From: a virus
Strand: one strand, 5' to 3'
DNA length: 22,497 nucleotides
Virus record (IMG/VR): IMGVR_UViG_3300044608_000949
Location: 1 to 22,497 of that record
Numbering within the stretch: the stretch's first letter is position 1; each line of letters starts with the position of its first letter. Position numbers and translations under genes: made by a program. Shown one piece after another: positions 13,757-21,624 of this stretch. The notes under the pieces are model-generated. The model did not search any database. It was not told the DNA's origin and saw only the letters and a list, made by a program, of their open reading frames with translations.

Positions 13757-14405
13757 CGGTCACAATCTCCACGGGTTCGGGCTCAGGGTCGGCCGCGATC
13801 TTGGCGTTCAGGTCGTCGAGCGTGGTATCGGCCGCTGTGACCTTGACCGGCTCGATGTCCACAACTTCCTCCTGGCTCTGCATCCCAAGCAACATGTCGC
13901 TGGCGTACAGCCTGCCCCAGAATGCCGCGGCCCTGTAGCGGATCATCAGCTCCGGCATTGTCTGCCATTTGCTGCCCGACTTCGTGGCCCAACCCTCTTT
14001 CTTGGCCATGGCCATCGTGATCGTCGGCCCCTTCAGCTCCTGCTGGCTGGCAAGGTCGATCGCGACGGCATAACACGCAAGGCTCTCGCCTTCGCCGCTT
14101 AGCTCAAACCGCAATGGGCTGAACCGGCCGCAGCCATTGACCATCGCGATGATGAAACTGCTGCTCCACGACGGGCGGCCGTGGATCACATGCAGGTGCT
14201 GCATCGCCAAGAACGGGCTGATGCCCATCCGATTGGCGATCTCAAGCGCAACCAAGCAGTTGGCGAAGCCCTGCTGTCCCTGGAACTGCGGCGGGATCAG
14301 CGTGCTGCTGGCCAAGGCCTTGGCGATCCGCTGGGCGTCCTCGAACGCCTGAATCCCCGAGAAGACGGAGCCGGTGGTCGTGGTGGTGATTGCTGTGGAT
14401 TCCAT
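13743..14405 (-). CDS. RecT-like single-strand annealing recombinase with acidic tip
   Basis: This protein would anneal complementary single strands made by the exonuclease next to it. The 220 residues include IAKALASSTLIPPQFQGQQG, LVALEIANRMGISPFLAMQH and then HVIHGRPSWSSSFIIAMVNG, a pattern shared by RecT-type annealing proteins. The middle has a MAKKEGWATKSGSKWQTMPE segment and an RYRAAAFWGR helix, as in this group. The C-terminal ~35 residues are acidic and end in TDDLF, resembling the tip of SSB proteins and the QDDVF tip of the SSB-like gene two places downstream. The gene overlaps the exonuclease stop by one base. Confidence 0.75.
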   Translation of the reverse strand: MESTAITTTTTGSVFSGIQAFEDAQRIAKALASSTLIPPQFQGQQGFANCLVALEIANRMGISPFLAMQHLHVIHGRPSWSSSFIIAMVNGCGRFSPLRFELSGEGESLACYAVAIDLASQQELKGPTITMAMAKKEGWATKSGSKWQTMPELMIRYRAAAFWGRLYASDMLLGMQSQEEVVDIEPVKVTAADTTLDDLNAKIAADPEPEPVEIVTDDLF

Positions 14406-15244
14406 CAGTAGGTCTCGATCTCAGGTGGGTTAGGCAGTGAACCATCAGCCCGCGGCCGCATCCATGCGGGCAGGCTGAGCGGTTCGATCTGGTCGCTGTA
14501 TCCGGGCCAAGTGTTGTTGGTCTTGCATTCGACCAGCCGGGCCAGGTCCCGTGCAGCGGTCTCGGCGCCGATCTGGATCATCTCCGCATCGGCGGCGTAG
14601 ACGGCCACGGCATAGGGCGGCTTCTTCTCCACACAGATGAAGATGAACTGAGCGGGCCGGTGACCGGTGGCCGCCTCAACCCCGTCGAGGTACCAGCTGG
14701 CCTGACAGTGGTAGCGATAATTCGCCACGCTCCGCTGGAAGCCGCTCGGGCTGGCATCCTCGGTTGTCTTCAGGTCGATGATCAGGTTGCCGTCATTGGT
14801 CAGCCAGTCCGGCCGGCACTTGCATTCGGCGCCAGTGGTCGGATCGGTCCACATATGCGTTGTCTCGGCCTTGCCTTGCCAATGCAGCAGCATCGCCGCG
14901 GCCGGGTGGCGCCACACCGATTCGGCCATGCGGCTGATGGTGGCGCGGTCGTCGGCGTCGATCAGCTCGCGGCCACCGGCTTCAGCTTCGAACTCAAGCC
15001 AGCGGGCTTTGCCTTCCTTGGTCCGGCGATCAACCACCGGCGTGGTGATGTAACGATTCTCAAACTGATCAGCCTCAAGCGTCAGCGTGTGAACAGCGGT
15101 CCCGAGCCGCATCGCATCAGTTGGCTCAGTCGGCACCCGGTTCGGGTCGATGTAGCGCGCCCAGTAGTGCAGCGGGCTGCGGGCGATGAGATCCAGATGA
15201 GATTTTGAGATGGCGGGGTGGGCGTGGTAGTCGGCGTTCTCCAT
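14405..15244 (-). CDS. RecE-like exonuclease (PD-(D/E)XK fold)
   Basis: The 279-residue product is a 5'-3' exonuclease candidate that feeds the RecT-like protein. It has RLGTAVHTL (H52), an acidic patch near ELIDADDR, RPDWLTNDGNLIIDLKTTED (D146, D157-L-K159, the D-x-K core), and YRYHCQASWYLDG (Tyr 177, Gln 181), the ordered residues of RecE/Cas4/DUF3799-type nucleases. It is shorter than E. coli RecE, matching the phage-size nuclease domain alone. As the first gene of the operon it starts at 15244, in the divergent spacer, with a leader of about 15-20 nt if the promoter at 15267-15274 is used. Confidence 0.8.
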   Translation of the reverse strand: MENADYHAHPAISKSHLDLIARSPLHYWARYIDPNRVPTEPTDAMRLGTAVHTLTLEADQFENRYITTPVVDRRTKEGKARWLEFEAEAGGRELIDADDRATISRMAESVWRHPAAAMLLHWQGKAETTHMWTDPTTGAECKCRPDWLTNDGNLIIDLKTTEDASPSGFQRSVANYRYHCQASWYLDGVEAATGHRPAQFIFICVEKKPPYAVAVYAADAEMIQIGAETAARDLARLVECKTNNTWPGYSDQIEPLSLPAWMRPRADGSLPNPPEIETY

Positions 15245-15245
15245 G

Positions 15246-15295
15246 GGTTGCAGAGACTTGCGCCATCCTATAGGGTGTTGCTGCCAGATGCAACC
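15246..15295. promoter_or_regulatory. Perfectly symmetric divergent promoter/operator
   Basis: The left arm GGTTGCA (15246-15252) and right arm TGCAACC (15289-15295) are inverted repeats around a CCTATAGG palindrome (15267-15274). All three share the same centre, and the arm-to-palindrome distance is exactly 14 nt on both sides. TATAGG reads as a -10-like box on either strand, with TTGCAG (plus) and TTGCAT (minus) at a 15-nt spacing as -35-like boxes. It would fire the RecE-like operon to the left and the helicase operon to the right. An operator for a dimeric or tetrameric regulator is the alternative, and both could be true. Confidence 0.5.
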
Positions 15296-15296
15296 T

Positions 15297-17555
15297 ATGA
15301 CCTACTCAGACTTCCTAGCCTCAAAGTCCACCGCCTGCCCTGCAGTTGGGTTTGACCCGCAGCGGTTCACGGCGCCGCTGTTCCCGTTTCAGCGTGACAT
15401 CGTGACCATGGCCTGCCGCGTTGGCAGGTTCTGCATCTGGGCCGATTGCGGCATGGGCAAAACCGCCATGCAGCTGGAATGGGCATCCCAGGTTTGCCGT
15501 CACACCAAAGGCAACGTCCTTGTCCTGGCCCCCCTGGCAGTCGCACACCAGACCGTCCGAGAGGGCAGCAAGTTCGGCATCCCATGCGTGTTCGCTGCAA
15601 CCCAGGGCGAGGTCAAGCCCGGCATCACGATTACCAACTACGAGAAGCTTGGCCACTTCGACCCGGCCGCCTTCGATGGCGTGGTGCTCGATGAGAGCAG
15701 CATCCTTAAGGCGTACACCGGCAAGATCCGCAGCCAGATCATCGAGTCATTCAGCCAGACGCCATTCCGGCTGGCCTGTTCAGCAACACCGGCGCCGAAC
15801 GATCACATGGAGCTGGGCAACCATGCCGAGTTCATCGGCGTGATGACCAGGACCGAGATGCTGGCGATGTTCTTTGTCCACGACGGCGGCGATACCAGCA
15901 AATGGCGCCTCAAGGGTCACGCTCAGTCGAAGTTCTGGGAGTGGGTCTGCAGCTGGGCCGTCACCATTCGCAAGCCATCAGATCTGGGCTACGACGACGG
16001 CAGCTTCATCCTGCCCGAGCTATCCATTCAAGACTGCACGGTCGAGACACCACGCGAGGCGATGGCTGACGACGCCGGCCAGATGGCGCTGTTTGCCATG
16101 GAAGCCCGCACCCTGAGCGATCAGCGACATGTACGCAAAGCATCGCTGCAGATGCGCGTTAATGCAGCCGCAGCCCTGGCCAACAACAGCACCGAGCAAT
16201 GGCTGATCTGGTGTGATCTCAACGACGAATCCAAAGCGCTTACTGCCGCGGTTGATGGCGCGGTGGAGGTGTCAGGCAGCGACAGTGACGATCACAAGCA
16301 ACAGTCCGCCATCGACTTTCAAGATGGCAAGATCCGCGTGCTGGTCAGCAAGCCCAGCATCTTCGGATTCGGACTCAACTTTCAAGGCTGCCACAACGTC
16401 GCCTTTGTTGGACTGTCGCACAGCTACGAGGCGTTCTATCAAGCCATCCGCCGGTGCTGGCGATTCGGGCAGCAGCACCCGGTCAACGCGCACATCATCT
16501 ACGACGTGGCCGAAGGCCGCGTGATCGACAACATCCGCCGCAAAGAAGCGGACAGCATCGCAATGGCTGAATCAATGGTCACCATCATGAAGCAAACCAC
16601 CATGGAACAACTGAAAAAGATCCAGCGCCAAGTGGCGCCACACATCACTGAGCACAAGTCCGGCGACAACTGGGACATGTACATGGGCGACTGCGTTGAG
16701 AGCATTAAGCAACTTGACTCAGACAGCATTCACTACAGCATTTTCAGTCCGCCGTTCGCGTCGCTTTACACCTACTCGAACAGCGACCGGGACATGGGCA
16801 ACAGCCGTAACGATCAGGAGTTTTTCGATCACTTCGTCTACTTGGCCAAGGAGCTGCATCGCGTGCTGATGCCAGGCCGGTTGATCAGCTTCCACTGCAT
16901 GAATCTGCCCAGCAGCAAAGAGCGCGACGGCTTCATCGGCGTGAAGGACTTTCGCGGCGACATGCTGCGCATCTTTCAGGCGGCAGGATTCGTCTTTCAC
17001 TCAGAGGTCTGCATTTGGAAGGATCCCGTCACCGCCATGCAGCGCACCAAGGCGATCGGGCTGCTGCACAAGCAGATCCGCAAGGACTCAGCTCTGAGCC
17101 GTCAAGGCATCCCCGACTACCTGGTCACGGTGCGCAAACTGGGCGACAACCCCGAGCCATGCGCTGGCCCGTTCACTGAGTTTGCCGGCGAGAACCCACC
17201 AGCTAAGACTGGTGACGCCATCAAAGACAGCATCAACATCTGGCAGCGCTACGCCAGCCCGGTGTGGATGGACATCAACCCATCCGACACCCTGCAATAC
17301 CGCAGCGCTCGCGCCAATGACGACGAGCGCCACATCTGCCCGCTGCAGCTTGAGGTGATCCGCCGTGGTCTGCAGCTGTGGAGCAACCCAGGCGATCTGG
17401 TGCTTAGCCCGTTTGCCGGTATCGGCAGCGAGGGCTATGTCAGCCTGCAGATGGGTCGCCGGTTCGTTGGCTTCGAGCTGAAGCCCAGCTACTTCAACTG
17501 CGCAGTCAAAAACCTGAACGATTGCGAGGCCATTACGCAGGCAGCGCTGCTGTGA
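15297..17555 (+). CDS. SNF2-like helicase fused to a DNA methyltransferase
   Basis: Numbered from ATG 15297 (752 residues), residues ~1-440 are an SNF2-type ATPase: Walker A GMGKT at 52-56, DESS at 132-135 (in VVLDESSILKAYTG), SAT at 162-164 and QAIRRCWRFGQ at 382-392. Residues ~455-752 are an N4-C/N6-A-type methyltransferase with SPPF at 484-487 (motif IV), FASLYTYSNSDRDMGN after it, and SPFAGIGSEGY at 704-714 (motif I). The motif order, IV before I, is that of the beta class. An in-frame ATG at 15288 is an alternative start. It may methylate phage DNA while unwinding or tracking it, to evade host restriction. Each domain resembles phage proteins I know; the target is unknown. GTGA overlap with the next gene. 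Confidence 0.85.
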   Translation: MTYSDFLASKSTACPAVGFDPQRFTAPLFPFQRDIVTMACRVGRFCIWADCGMGKTAMQLEWASQVCRHTKGNVLVLAPLAVAHQTVREGSKFGIPCVFAATQGEVKPGITITNYEKLGHFDPAAFDGVVLDESSILKAYTGKIRSQIIESFSQTPFRLACSATPAPNDHMELGNHAEFIGVMTRTEMLAMFFVHDGGDTSKWRLKGHAQSKFWEWVCSWAVTIRKPSDLGYDDGSFILPELSIQDCTVETPREAMADDAGQMALFAMEARTLSDQRHVRKASLQMRVNAAAALANNSTEQWLIWCDLNDESKALTAAVDGAVEVSGSDSDDHKQQSAIDFQDGKIRVLVSKPSIFGFGLNFQGCHNVAFVGLSHSYEAFYQAIRRCWRFGQQHPVNAHIIYDVAEGRVIDNIRRKEADSIAMAESMVTIMKQTTMEQLKKIQRQVAPHITEHKSGDNWDMYMGDCVESIKQLDSDSIHYSIFSPPFASLYTYSNSDRDMGNSRNDQEFFDHFVYLAKELHRVLMPGRLISFHCMNLPSSKERDGFIGVKDFRGDMLRIFQAAGFVFHSEVCIWKDPVTAMQRTKAIGLLHKQIRKDSALSRQGIPDYLVTVRKLGDNPEPCAGPFTEFAGENPPAKTGDAIKDSINIWQRYASPVWMDINPSDTLQYRSARANDDERHICPLQLEVIRRGLQLWSNPGDLVLSPFAGIGSEGYVSLQMGRRFVGFELKPSYFNCAVKNLNDCEAITQAALL

Positions 17556-18964
17556 CCAATCTCCGCCCTTACCAACACCGCGCGATCGACGATCTGCGCA
17601 ATGCCTACCGCTCAGGCGCACGCGCGCCGCTGCTGGTCGCTCCCACCGGTGCAGGCAAGACCGTCATCCTGGCCGCCATCACCTCCAGCGCCACCGAACG
17701 CGGCCGCAAGGTGCTGATCCTTGTGCATCGCCGTGAACTGATCCATCAGGCCAGCAGCAAACTCACCGCCGCCGGCGTCGAGCACGGCATCATCGCGGCA
17801 GGTGTGCAGCGTGCAGATGCACCGGTGCAGGTCGCATCCGTGCAGACGCTCATCCGCCGGCTCGACACAATCGACTGGCAACCGTGCCTGATCATCATCG
17901 ACGAGGCCCATCACGCCGCCGCCGGTTCGTGGTCGCAGATCCTGAACCACTGGCCCGGTGCGCTGCGCCTAGGCGTCACCGCCACACCCTGCCGCCTTGA
18001 TGGCCGCGGCCTGCGCGACACCTTCGACGCGCTAGTCGAGGGGCCATCAGTTCAGATGCTCACATCGGCTGGCTACCTGTCACCCGCGCGGATCTTTGCG
18101 CCGCCGATGGTGGCCGATCTCACCGGCCTGCGCATGAGGGCCGGCGACTACGCCAACAACCAGGCCGCGGCCGCCATGACCCGGCCAACCGTCACCGGCG
18201 ATGCGATCCATCACTACCAACGCCTTGCGGCGGCACAGCAGGCGATCGCGTTCTGCTGCAACATCGCCCACGCTGTCTCAGTCCGAGACGCGTTTAAGAC
18301 TGCTGGCATCAATGCCGCCAGCCTGCTCGGCAACACCGCCGATCGTGATGCCGTGGTCGCCGCGTTCGCCGCTGGCACGATCCGCGTGCTGGTGACCGTT
18401 GACGTGGTCTCCGAAGGGTTCGACATCCCCGCCGCCGGCTGCGCCATCCTGCTCAGGCCCACCGCCAGCCTTGGCCTGTACCTGCAGCAGGTCGGTCGGG
18501 TGCTGCGGCCAGCACCAGGTAAAGACGCCGCGATCATCCTTGATCACGTCGGCAACGTCACCCGTCACGGCTTCCCCGATGACATCCGCCAGTGGACGCT
18601 CGAGCACGGCGCACGCCGCGCAGGTGGCATACAGGCAGCGCCATCGGTGCGGACGTGCCCGCAGTGCTTTGCATCGTTCAGGCCGGCGCCGATCTGCCCA
18701 TGCTGCGGCCACGAGCAGCCCGCACCTAAGCAGCGACCGATGCAGCAGATCGACGGCGAGCTAAAGGAACTCAAGCGCATCGACGTGCAACTCCGACGCC
18801 GTGAGCAAGGCAAAGCCCAGACCCTCCAACAGCTCATCGCCATCGGTCATGCCCGCAACATGCAGAACCCCGTAGCGTGGGCCCATCATGTGCTGCGCGC
18901 GCGTGGCCAACGCCGAAACAACCCTTCAACAGCAGATCCGCCTAGCGCTCGGCTCCCGCTCTGA
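17552..18964 (+). CDS. SF2 DNA helicase with C-terminal zinc finger
   Basis: Starting at GTG 17552, the first base of a GTGA overlap with the upstream stop, the product has 470 residues. It has an SF2 core: PTGAGKT at 31-37, IIIDEAHH with DEAH at 117-120, TATP at 143-146, VSEGFDIPA near 287-294 and QQVGRVLRP at 312-320, a RAD25/UvsW-like arrangement. A small zinc finger follows (CPQC at 369-372, CPCC at 382-385) and then a basic helical tail (RRREQGKAQTLQQL). UvsW-type helicases unwind R-loops and Holliday junctions and regress forks. The zinc finger could steer it to branched DNA. Its 3' end overlaps the nuclease gene by 62 or 77 bases. Confidence 0.85.
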   Translation: MTNLRPYQHRAIDDLRNAYRSGARAPLLVAPTGAGKTVILAAITSSATERGRKVLILVHRRELIHQASSKLTAAGVEHGIIAAGVQRADAPVQVASVQTLIRRLDTIDWQPCLIIIDEAHHAAAGSWSQILNHWPGALRLGVTATPCRLDGRGLRDTFDALVEGPSVQMLTSAGYLSPARIFAPPMVADLTGLRMRAGDYANNQAAAAMTRPTVTGDAIHHYQRLAAAQQAIAFCCNIAHAVSVRDAFKTAGINAASLLGNTADRDAVVAAFAAGTIRVLVTVDVVSEGFDIPAAGCAILLRPTASLGLYLQQVGRVLRPAPGKDAAIILDHVGNVTRHGFPDDIRQWTLEHGARRAGGIQAAPSVRTCPQCFASFRPAPICPCCGHEQPAPKQRPMQQIDGELKELKRIDVQLRRREQGKAQTLQQLIAIGHARNMQNPVAWAHHVLRARGQRRNNPSTADPPSARLPL

Positions 18965-19265
18965 CCTGCGCATTTTTCGCAATCAGGTCGGCAGCCTGCC
19001 CGACCCACGCACCGGTCGGCTTGTCACCTTTGGCCTCGCCCGTGGCTCAGCAGACCTCATCGGTTGGCGTACCGTCACCATTGGCCCAGAACACATCGGC
19101 ATGCGGCTGGCCGTGTTCACGTCCATCGAGGTCAAGACACCCACCGGGCGGGTCAGGCCTGAACAGTCAGCCTGGCTCTCTACCGTGAACGATGCCGGTG
19201 GCCTCGCCGGCGTCGCGCGATCCGTGTCAGACGCGCACGCCATCATCCAATCCGTCAGCCAATAA
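18903..19265 (+). CDS. VRR-NUC nuclease
   Basis: The product is a compact nuclease of the VRR-NUC/PD-(D/E)XK group. Numbered from ATG 18888 (125 residues; GTG 18903 gives 120), E10 in NAETTLQQQI, GSADLIGW with D56, IEVKTPTGR with E81 and K83, and PEQSAWL with Gln 93 form the expected active-site set. Such proteins cleave branched structures, for example Holliday junctions, and phage copies often sit near helicase and primase genes. It overlaps the helicase gene by 62-77 bases in a different frame. No Shine-Dalgarno is clear before either start, so translation may depend on the helicase's ribosomes. Confidence 0.75.
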   Translation: MANAETTLQQQIRLALGSRSDLRIFRNQVGSLPDPRTGRLVTFGLARGSADLIGWRTVTIGPEHIGMRLAVFTSIEVKTPTGRVRPEQSAWLSTVNDAGGLAGVARSVSDAHAIIQSVSQ

Positions 19266-19322
19266 ACAGGCCGGCGGTGCTCGACACACCCCGGCCCTGG
19301 CCCACAGCCCTTACCTGCAAGC

Positions 19323-21431
19323 ATGGCAAGACTACCAAAACCTGTTGACTTCAGCGCCGCTCGTCAGTTCCTGAAGATCCTCGGCAAGACCAAAGAAGCC
19401 ACCAGACTCCGCGCTTTCTATCCCTCTGGCCACCAGTTCAAGGCTGGTGACTCAGGTCGCAAAGCACCGCCATCAGCCGCCATCATCGATGAATGGCAGG
19501 CCGAGGGCCGCGGCGTCTACGTCGTCATCAACGACGGCGGTGACACCGACTCAGAGATCACCGTTTGCCGCGCCATCTTCTGTGAATGGGACAACCGCCC
19601 CAAAGATTGGCAGGTGACCGCATGGCAGGATCTGCAGCTCCCAGAGCCATCGCTGCAGGTTGACACCGGCGGCAAGTCGATTCACACCTACTGGGTGCTC
19701 GCTGATCCGATCGCGCCCGATCAGTGGCGCTCGATGCAGAAGCGCCTCCTTGAGCACGCCGATGCAGATCGCACGCTCAAAAACCCCTCGCGGGTCATGC
19801 GCCTGCCTGGCACGTATCACATCGGCCCAGACGGTCACCCAGGTCAGCAGGTGGCCATCATCCATCAATCAGATCTCACCTACACCACAGACGAACTCAA
19901 TGCCTGCCTGCCAGATGAACAAACACACACCCGCCTGATAAGCGCCAAGCAATACACCGACCACACACCCCGCACCCTCTCAGACATCCAGCAGGCCCTC
20001 GACTGCATTCCGGCAGCGGTCCCCAAGTCCGGCCAATACCCCTTCTTCCGCAATCTGCTATGGGGCCTCATCGCCGCATGCGAGGAAGCCGGCAGCACCG
20101 CTGATCAGGCCGTCGCCATGATCCAGCGGCACAGCCCAGACTTTGCCGAAGCCCAGCAGGTGGCCCGCAGCAACTGCGCATCAGTCACCGCCGGCACGTT
20201 TTGGTATTTCGCTCGTGAACAGGGCTGGCGCCCGCCGCGCACTATCCCGCAGGTCATTGCCGATCACCCGCCCACGGCCATCACACCCATCGACCCGCAG
20301 CCGCTCAAGCGCATGGAGGCGAACGAGCTGCTGCAGCAACTACGGGACGCCGGCAACCTTCGATACAACATCTTCACACAACAGATCGAACGCAACGGCA
20401 AAGTCCTAGAAGGCGCTGAGCATTTCTATCTCGAGATCGCAGAACGCGGCGGCAAGATCTCAAAAGAGACCGCGCTCGACTGCCTGGTCAAGATCGCCAA
20501 AGCGAACCCCTACGACCCGATCAAGAACTACCTGAACCACGTAGCCGCGCACGAACAGCCCACCTACATCGACCGGCTCGCATCGACCTACCTGCGGCCT
20601 GAAGACGCAAACACACCCGATCCCACCCTCTATGACCACATGATCCGCTGCACCCTCATTGGTGCAGTGCGCCGCATCTACGAACCCGGTGCCAAGCACG
20701 ACAACGCAACGGTCCTCATGGGTGAACAGGGCGCCCGCAAGTCATCTTTCTGGGCTGCGATCGGAGGCGAGTTCTTCTCCGATGCACTCAAAGACATCGG
20801 CTCGAAGGACGACCTGATGGTCCTACATCGCAGCTGGATTATGGAGTGGGCTGAGTTGGATCACATCACCAGCAAGAAACACGCCGGTCAGGTGAAGGCA
20901 TTCCTAAGCCAATCAACCGACCTGTTCCGCATCCCTTACGGCAAGGCCACTGAAGCATTCCCGCGCCGCTGCATCATCGTCGGCTCAACCAACCGCGACA
21001 CCGGCCTGCTAGTTGACGAGACAGGCAACCGCAGGTTCTGGGTCATACCCGTCACCTGCACCCTCGCCAAACCGATCGACGTGTCATCGCTGCTCAAGGA
21101 GCGCGACGCTATTTGGTCGGCAGCGGTAGCCGCCTACCGCAACGGCGAGCCAAGCGTGCTCACCGCTGAACAGGAGGCGATGGTGGCCCAGCAGAACGAG
21201 GACTACCTGGTCGAGTCGCCATGGCGCGCACCCATCGAGGCGTGGCTGCTGGCACCCCATAACAAGTCCAAGGACATCACGACCGACGTGCTCCTGGCCG
21301 AAGCCGTGGCCAAGCCGGTTGAACGTCAGACCCGGTCCGATCAGATGCAGGTTGCCAGCATCCTGCGCGACCTCGGGTACCAACGAAAGAAGACCCGAGT
21401 CGATGGCATTCTCAAATGGGTCTACTTTTGA
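19323..21431 (+). CDS. Replication protein: RepB-type primase fused to VapE-like ATPase
   Basis: The 702-residue product joins two replication modules. The N-terminal ~200 residues hold primase motifs: AIFCEWDNRPKDW (E88/D90 metal site), VDTGGKSIHTYWVL (S119-x-H121) and RVMRLPGTYH, as in RepB/AEP primases. From ~330 to ~580 there is a VapE/DUF5906-like ATPase: DNATVLMGEQGARKSSF (P-loop 467-474), WIMEWAELDHITSK (Walker B-like acidic stretch), KAFLSQSTDLFRIPYG, CIIVGSTNRDTGLLVDETGN and RRFWVIPV. The P-loop reads GEQGARKS, with Arg where a third Gly is more usual. The tail (~580-702) is helical. It probably starts phage DNA synthesis at the iteron block immediately downstream. Weak or absent Shine-Dalgarno before ATG 19323. 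Confidence 0.8.
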   Translation: MARLPKPVDFSAARQFLKILGKTKEATRLRAFYPSGHQFKAGDSGRKAPPSAAIIDEWQAEGRGVYVVINDGGDTDSEITVCRAIFCEWDNRPKDWQVTAWQDLQLPEPSLQVDTGGKSIHTYWVLADPIAPDQWRSMQKRLLEHADADRTLKNPSRVMRLPGTYHIGPDGHPGQQVAIIHQSDLTYTTDELNACLPDEQTHTRLISAKQYTDHTPRTLSDIQQALDCIPAAVPKSGQYPFFRNLLWGLIAACEEAGSTADQAVAMIQRHSPDFAEAQQVARSNCASVTAGTFWYFAREQGWRPPRTIPQVIADHPPTAITPIDPQPLKRMEANELLQQLRDAGNLRYNIFTQQIERNGKVLEGAEHFYLEIAERGGKISKETALDCLVKIAKANPYDPIKNYLNHVAAHEQPTYIDRLASTYLRPEDANTPDPTLYDHMIRCTLIGAVRRIYEPGAKHDNATVLMGEQGARKSSFWAAIGGEFFSDALKDIGSKDDLMVLHRSWIMEWAELDHITSKKHAGQVKAFLSQSTDLFRIPYGKATEAFPRRCIIVGSTNRDTGLLVDETGNRRFWVIPVTCTLAKPIDVSSLLKERDAIWSAAVAAYRNGEPSVLTAEQEAMVAQQNEDYLVESPWRAPIEAWLLAPHNKSKDITTDVLLAEAVAKPVERQTRSDQMQVASILRDLGYQRKKTRVDGILKWVYF

Positions 21432-21438
21432 GACAGTC

Positions 21439-21464
21439 GAGTCTCGTGAGTCTCAAAGTGAGAC
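21439..21464. repeat. GAGTCTC direct repeat and TGAGAC hairpin
   Basis: GAGTCTC occurs at 21439-21445 and 21448-21454, 9 bp apart. GTCTCA at 21450-21455 and TGAGAC at 21459-21464 form a 6-bp stem with a 3-nt loop. Further TGAGAC-type sequences occur at the primase stop (21429) and GTCTCA at 21657. This may be a second iteron family or a terminator-like hairpin (no T-run). Confidence 0.55.
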
Positions 21465-21472
21465 AGGCATGT

Positions 21473-21502
21473 GTTCCTACCTGCTGGGGAGTAGGTGGGA
21501 AC
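21473..21502. repeat. Iteron hairpin: GTTCCTACCT and its inverted partner
   Basis: Arm 21473-21482 and arm 21493-21502 pair over 10 bp with one mismatch (a G-U pair if transcribed) around a 10-nt loop. The unit is the same GTTCCTA(C/T) that recurs downstream in direct and inverted orientations. A protein-binding site or a stem that folds single-stranded DNA are both plausible. Confidence 0.6.
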
Positions 21503-21528
21503 ACCGAAACCCTGTCCGCTACTACCTT

Positions 21529-21553
21529 GTTCCTATGTTCCTACTGTTCCTAC
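21529..21553 (+). repeat. Three direct iterons, GTTCCTA(T/C)
   Basis: GTTCCTAT at 21529-21536, GTTCCTAC at 21537-21544 and GTTCCTAC at 21546-21553 follow one another with 8- and 9-bp periods. This is a classic iteron array with sub-helical spacing. Initiators commonly use such arrays; their spacing and copy number can be read directly here. Confidence 0.65.
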
Positions 21554-21579
21554 CTATATAAAAGACCTATATGGAATAT
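21554..21579. other. AT-rich core of the candidate origin
   Basis: Twenty of 26 bases are A or T, with CCTATAT occurring twice (from 21553 and 21566), in a GC-rich genome. It sits directly between the direct iterons and the G-run tract and would be the easiest stretch to melt. It may also hold a promoter-like TATATAA element, so transcription is a competing explanation. Confidence 0.5.
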
Positions 21580-21609
21580 GGGTAGAAGGGGGGGTACAGG
21601 GGCGTGGGG
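21580..21609 (+). other. G-quadruplex-type tract
   Basis: On the plus strand, runs of 3, 7, 4 and 4 G are separated by 5, 4 and 3 bases, which satisfies the four-run G-quadruplex pattern. Single-stranded G4 DNA can pause polymerases or bind helicases; here it directly follows the AT-rich core. It could equally reflect a G-rich bias without function. Confidence 0.5.
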
Positions 21610-21624
21610 AAACTCTTCTAAGGA

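Noticed and set aside
14660-15208. A 182-codon plus-strand frame opposite the RecE-like exonuclease
   Set aside because: The minus strand shows the PD-(D/E)XK residues in order; the opposite frame has no such pattern.
17088-17621. A 177-codon minus-strand frame opposite the methyltransferase domain
   Set aside because: The plus strand carries conserved methyltransferase motifs here, so this frame is a shadow.
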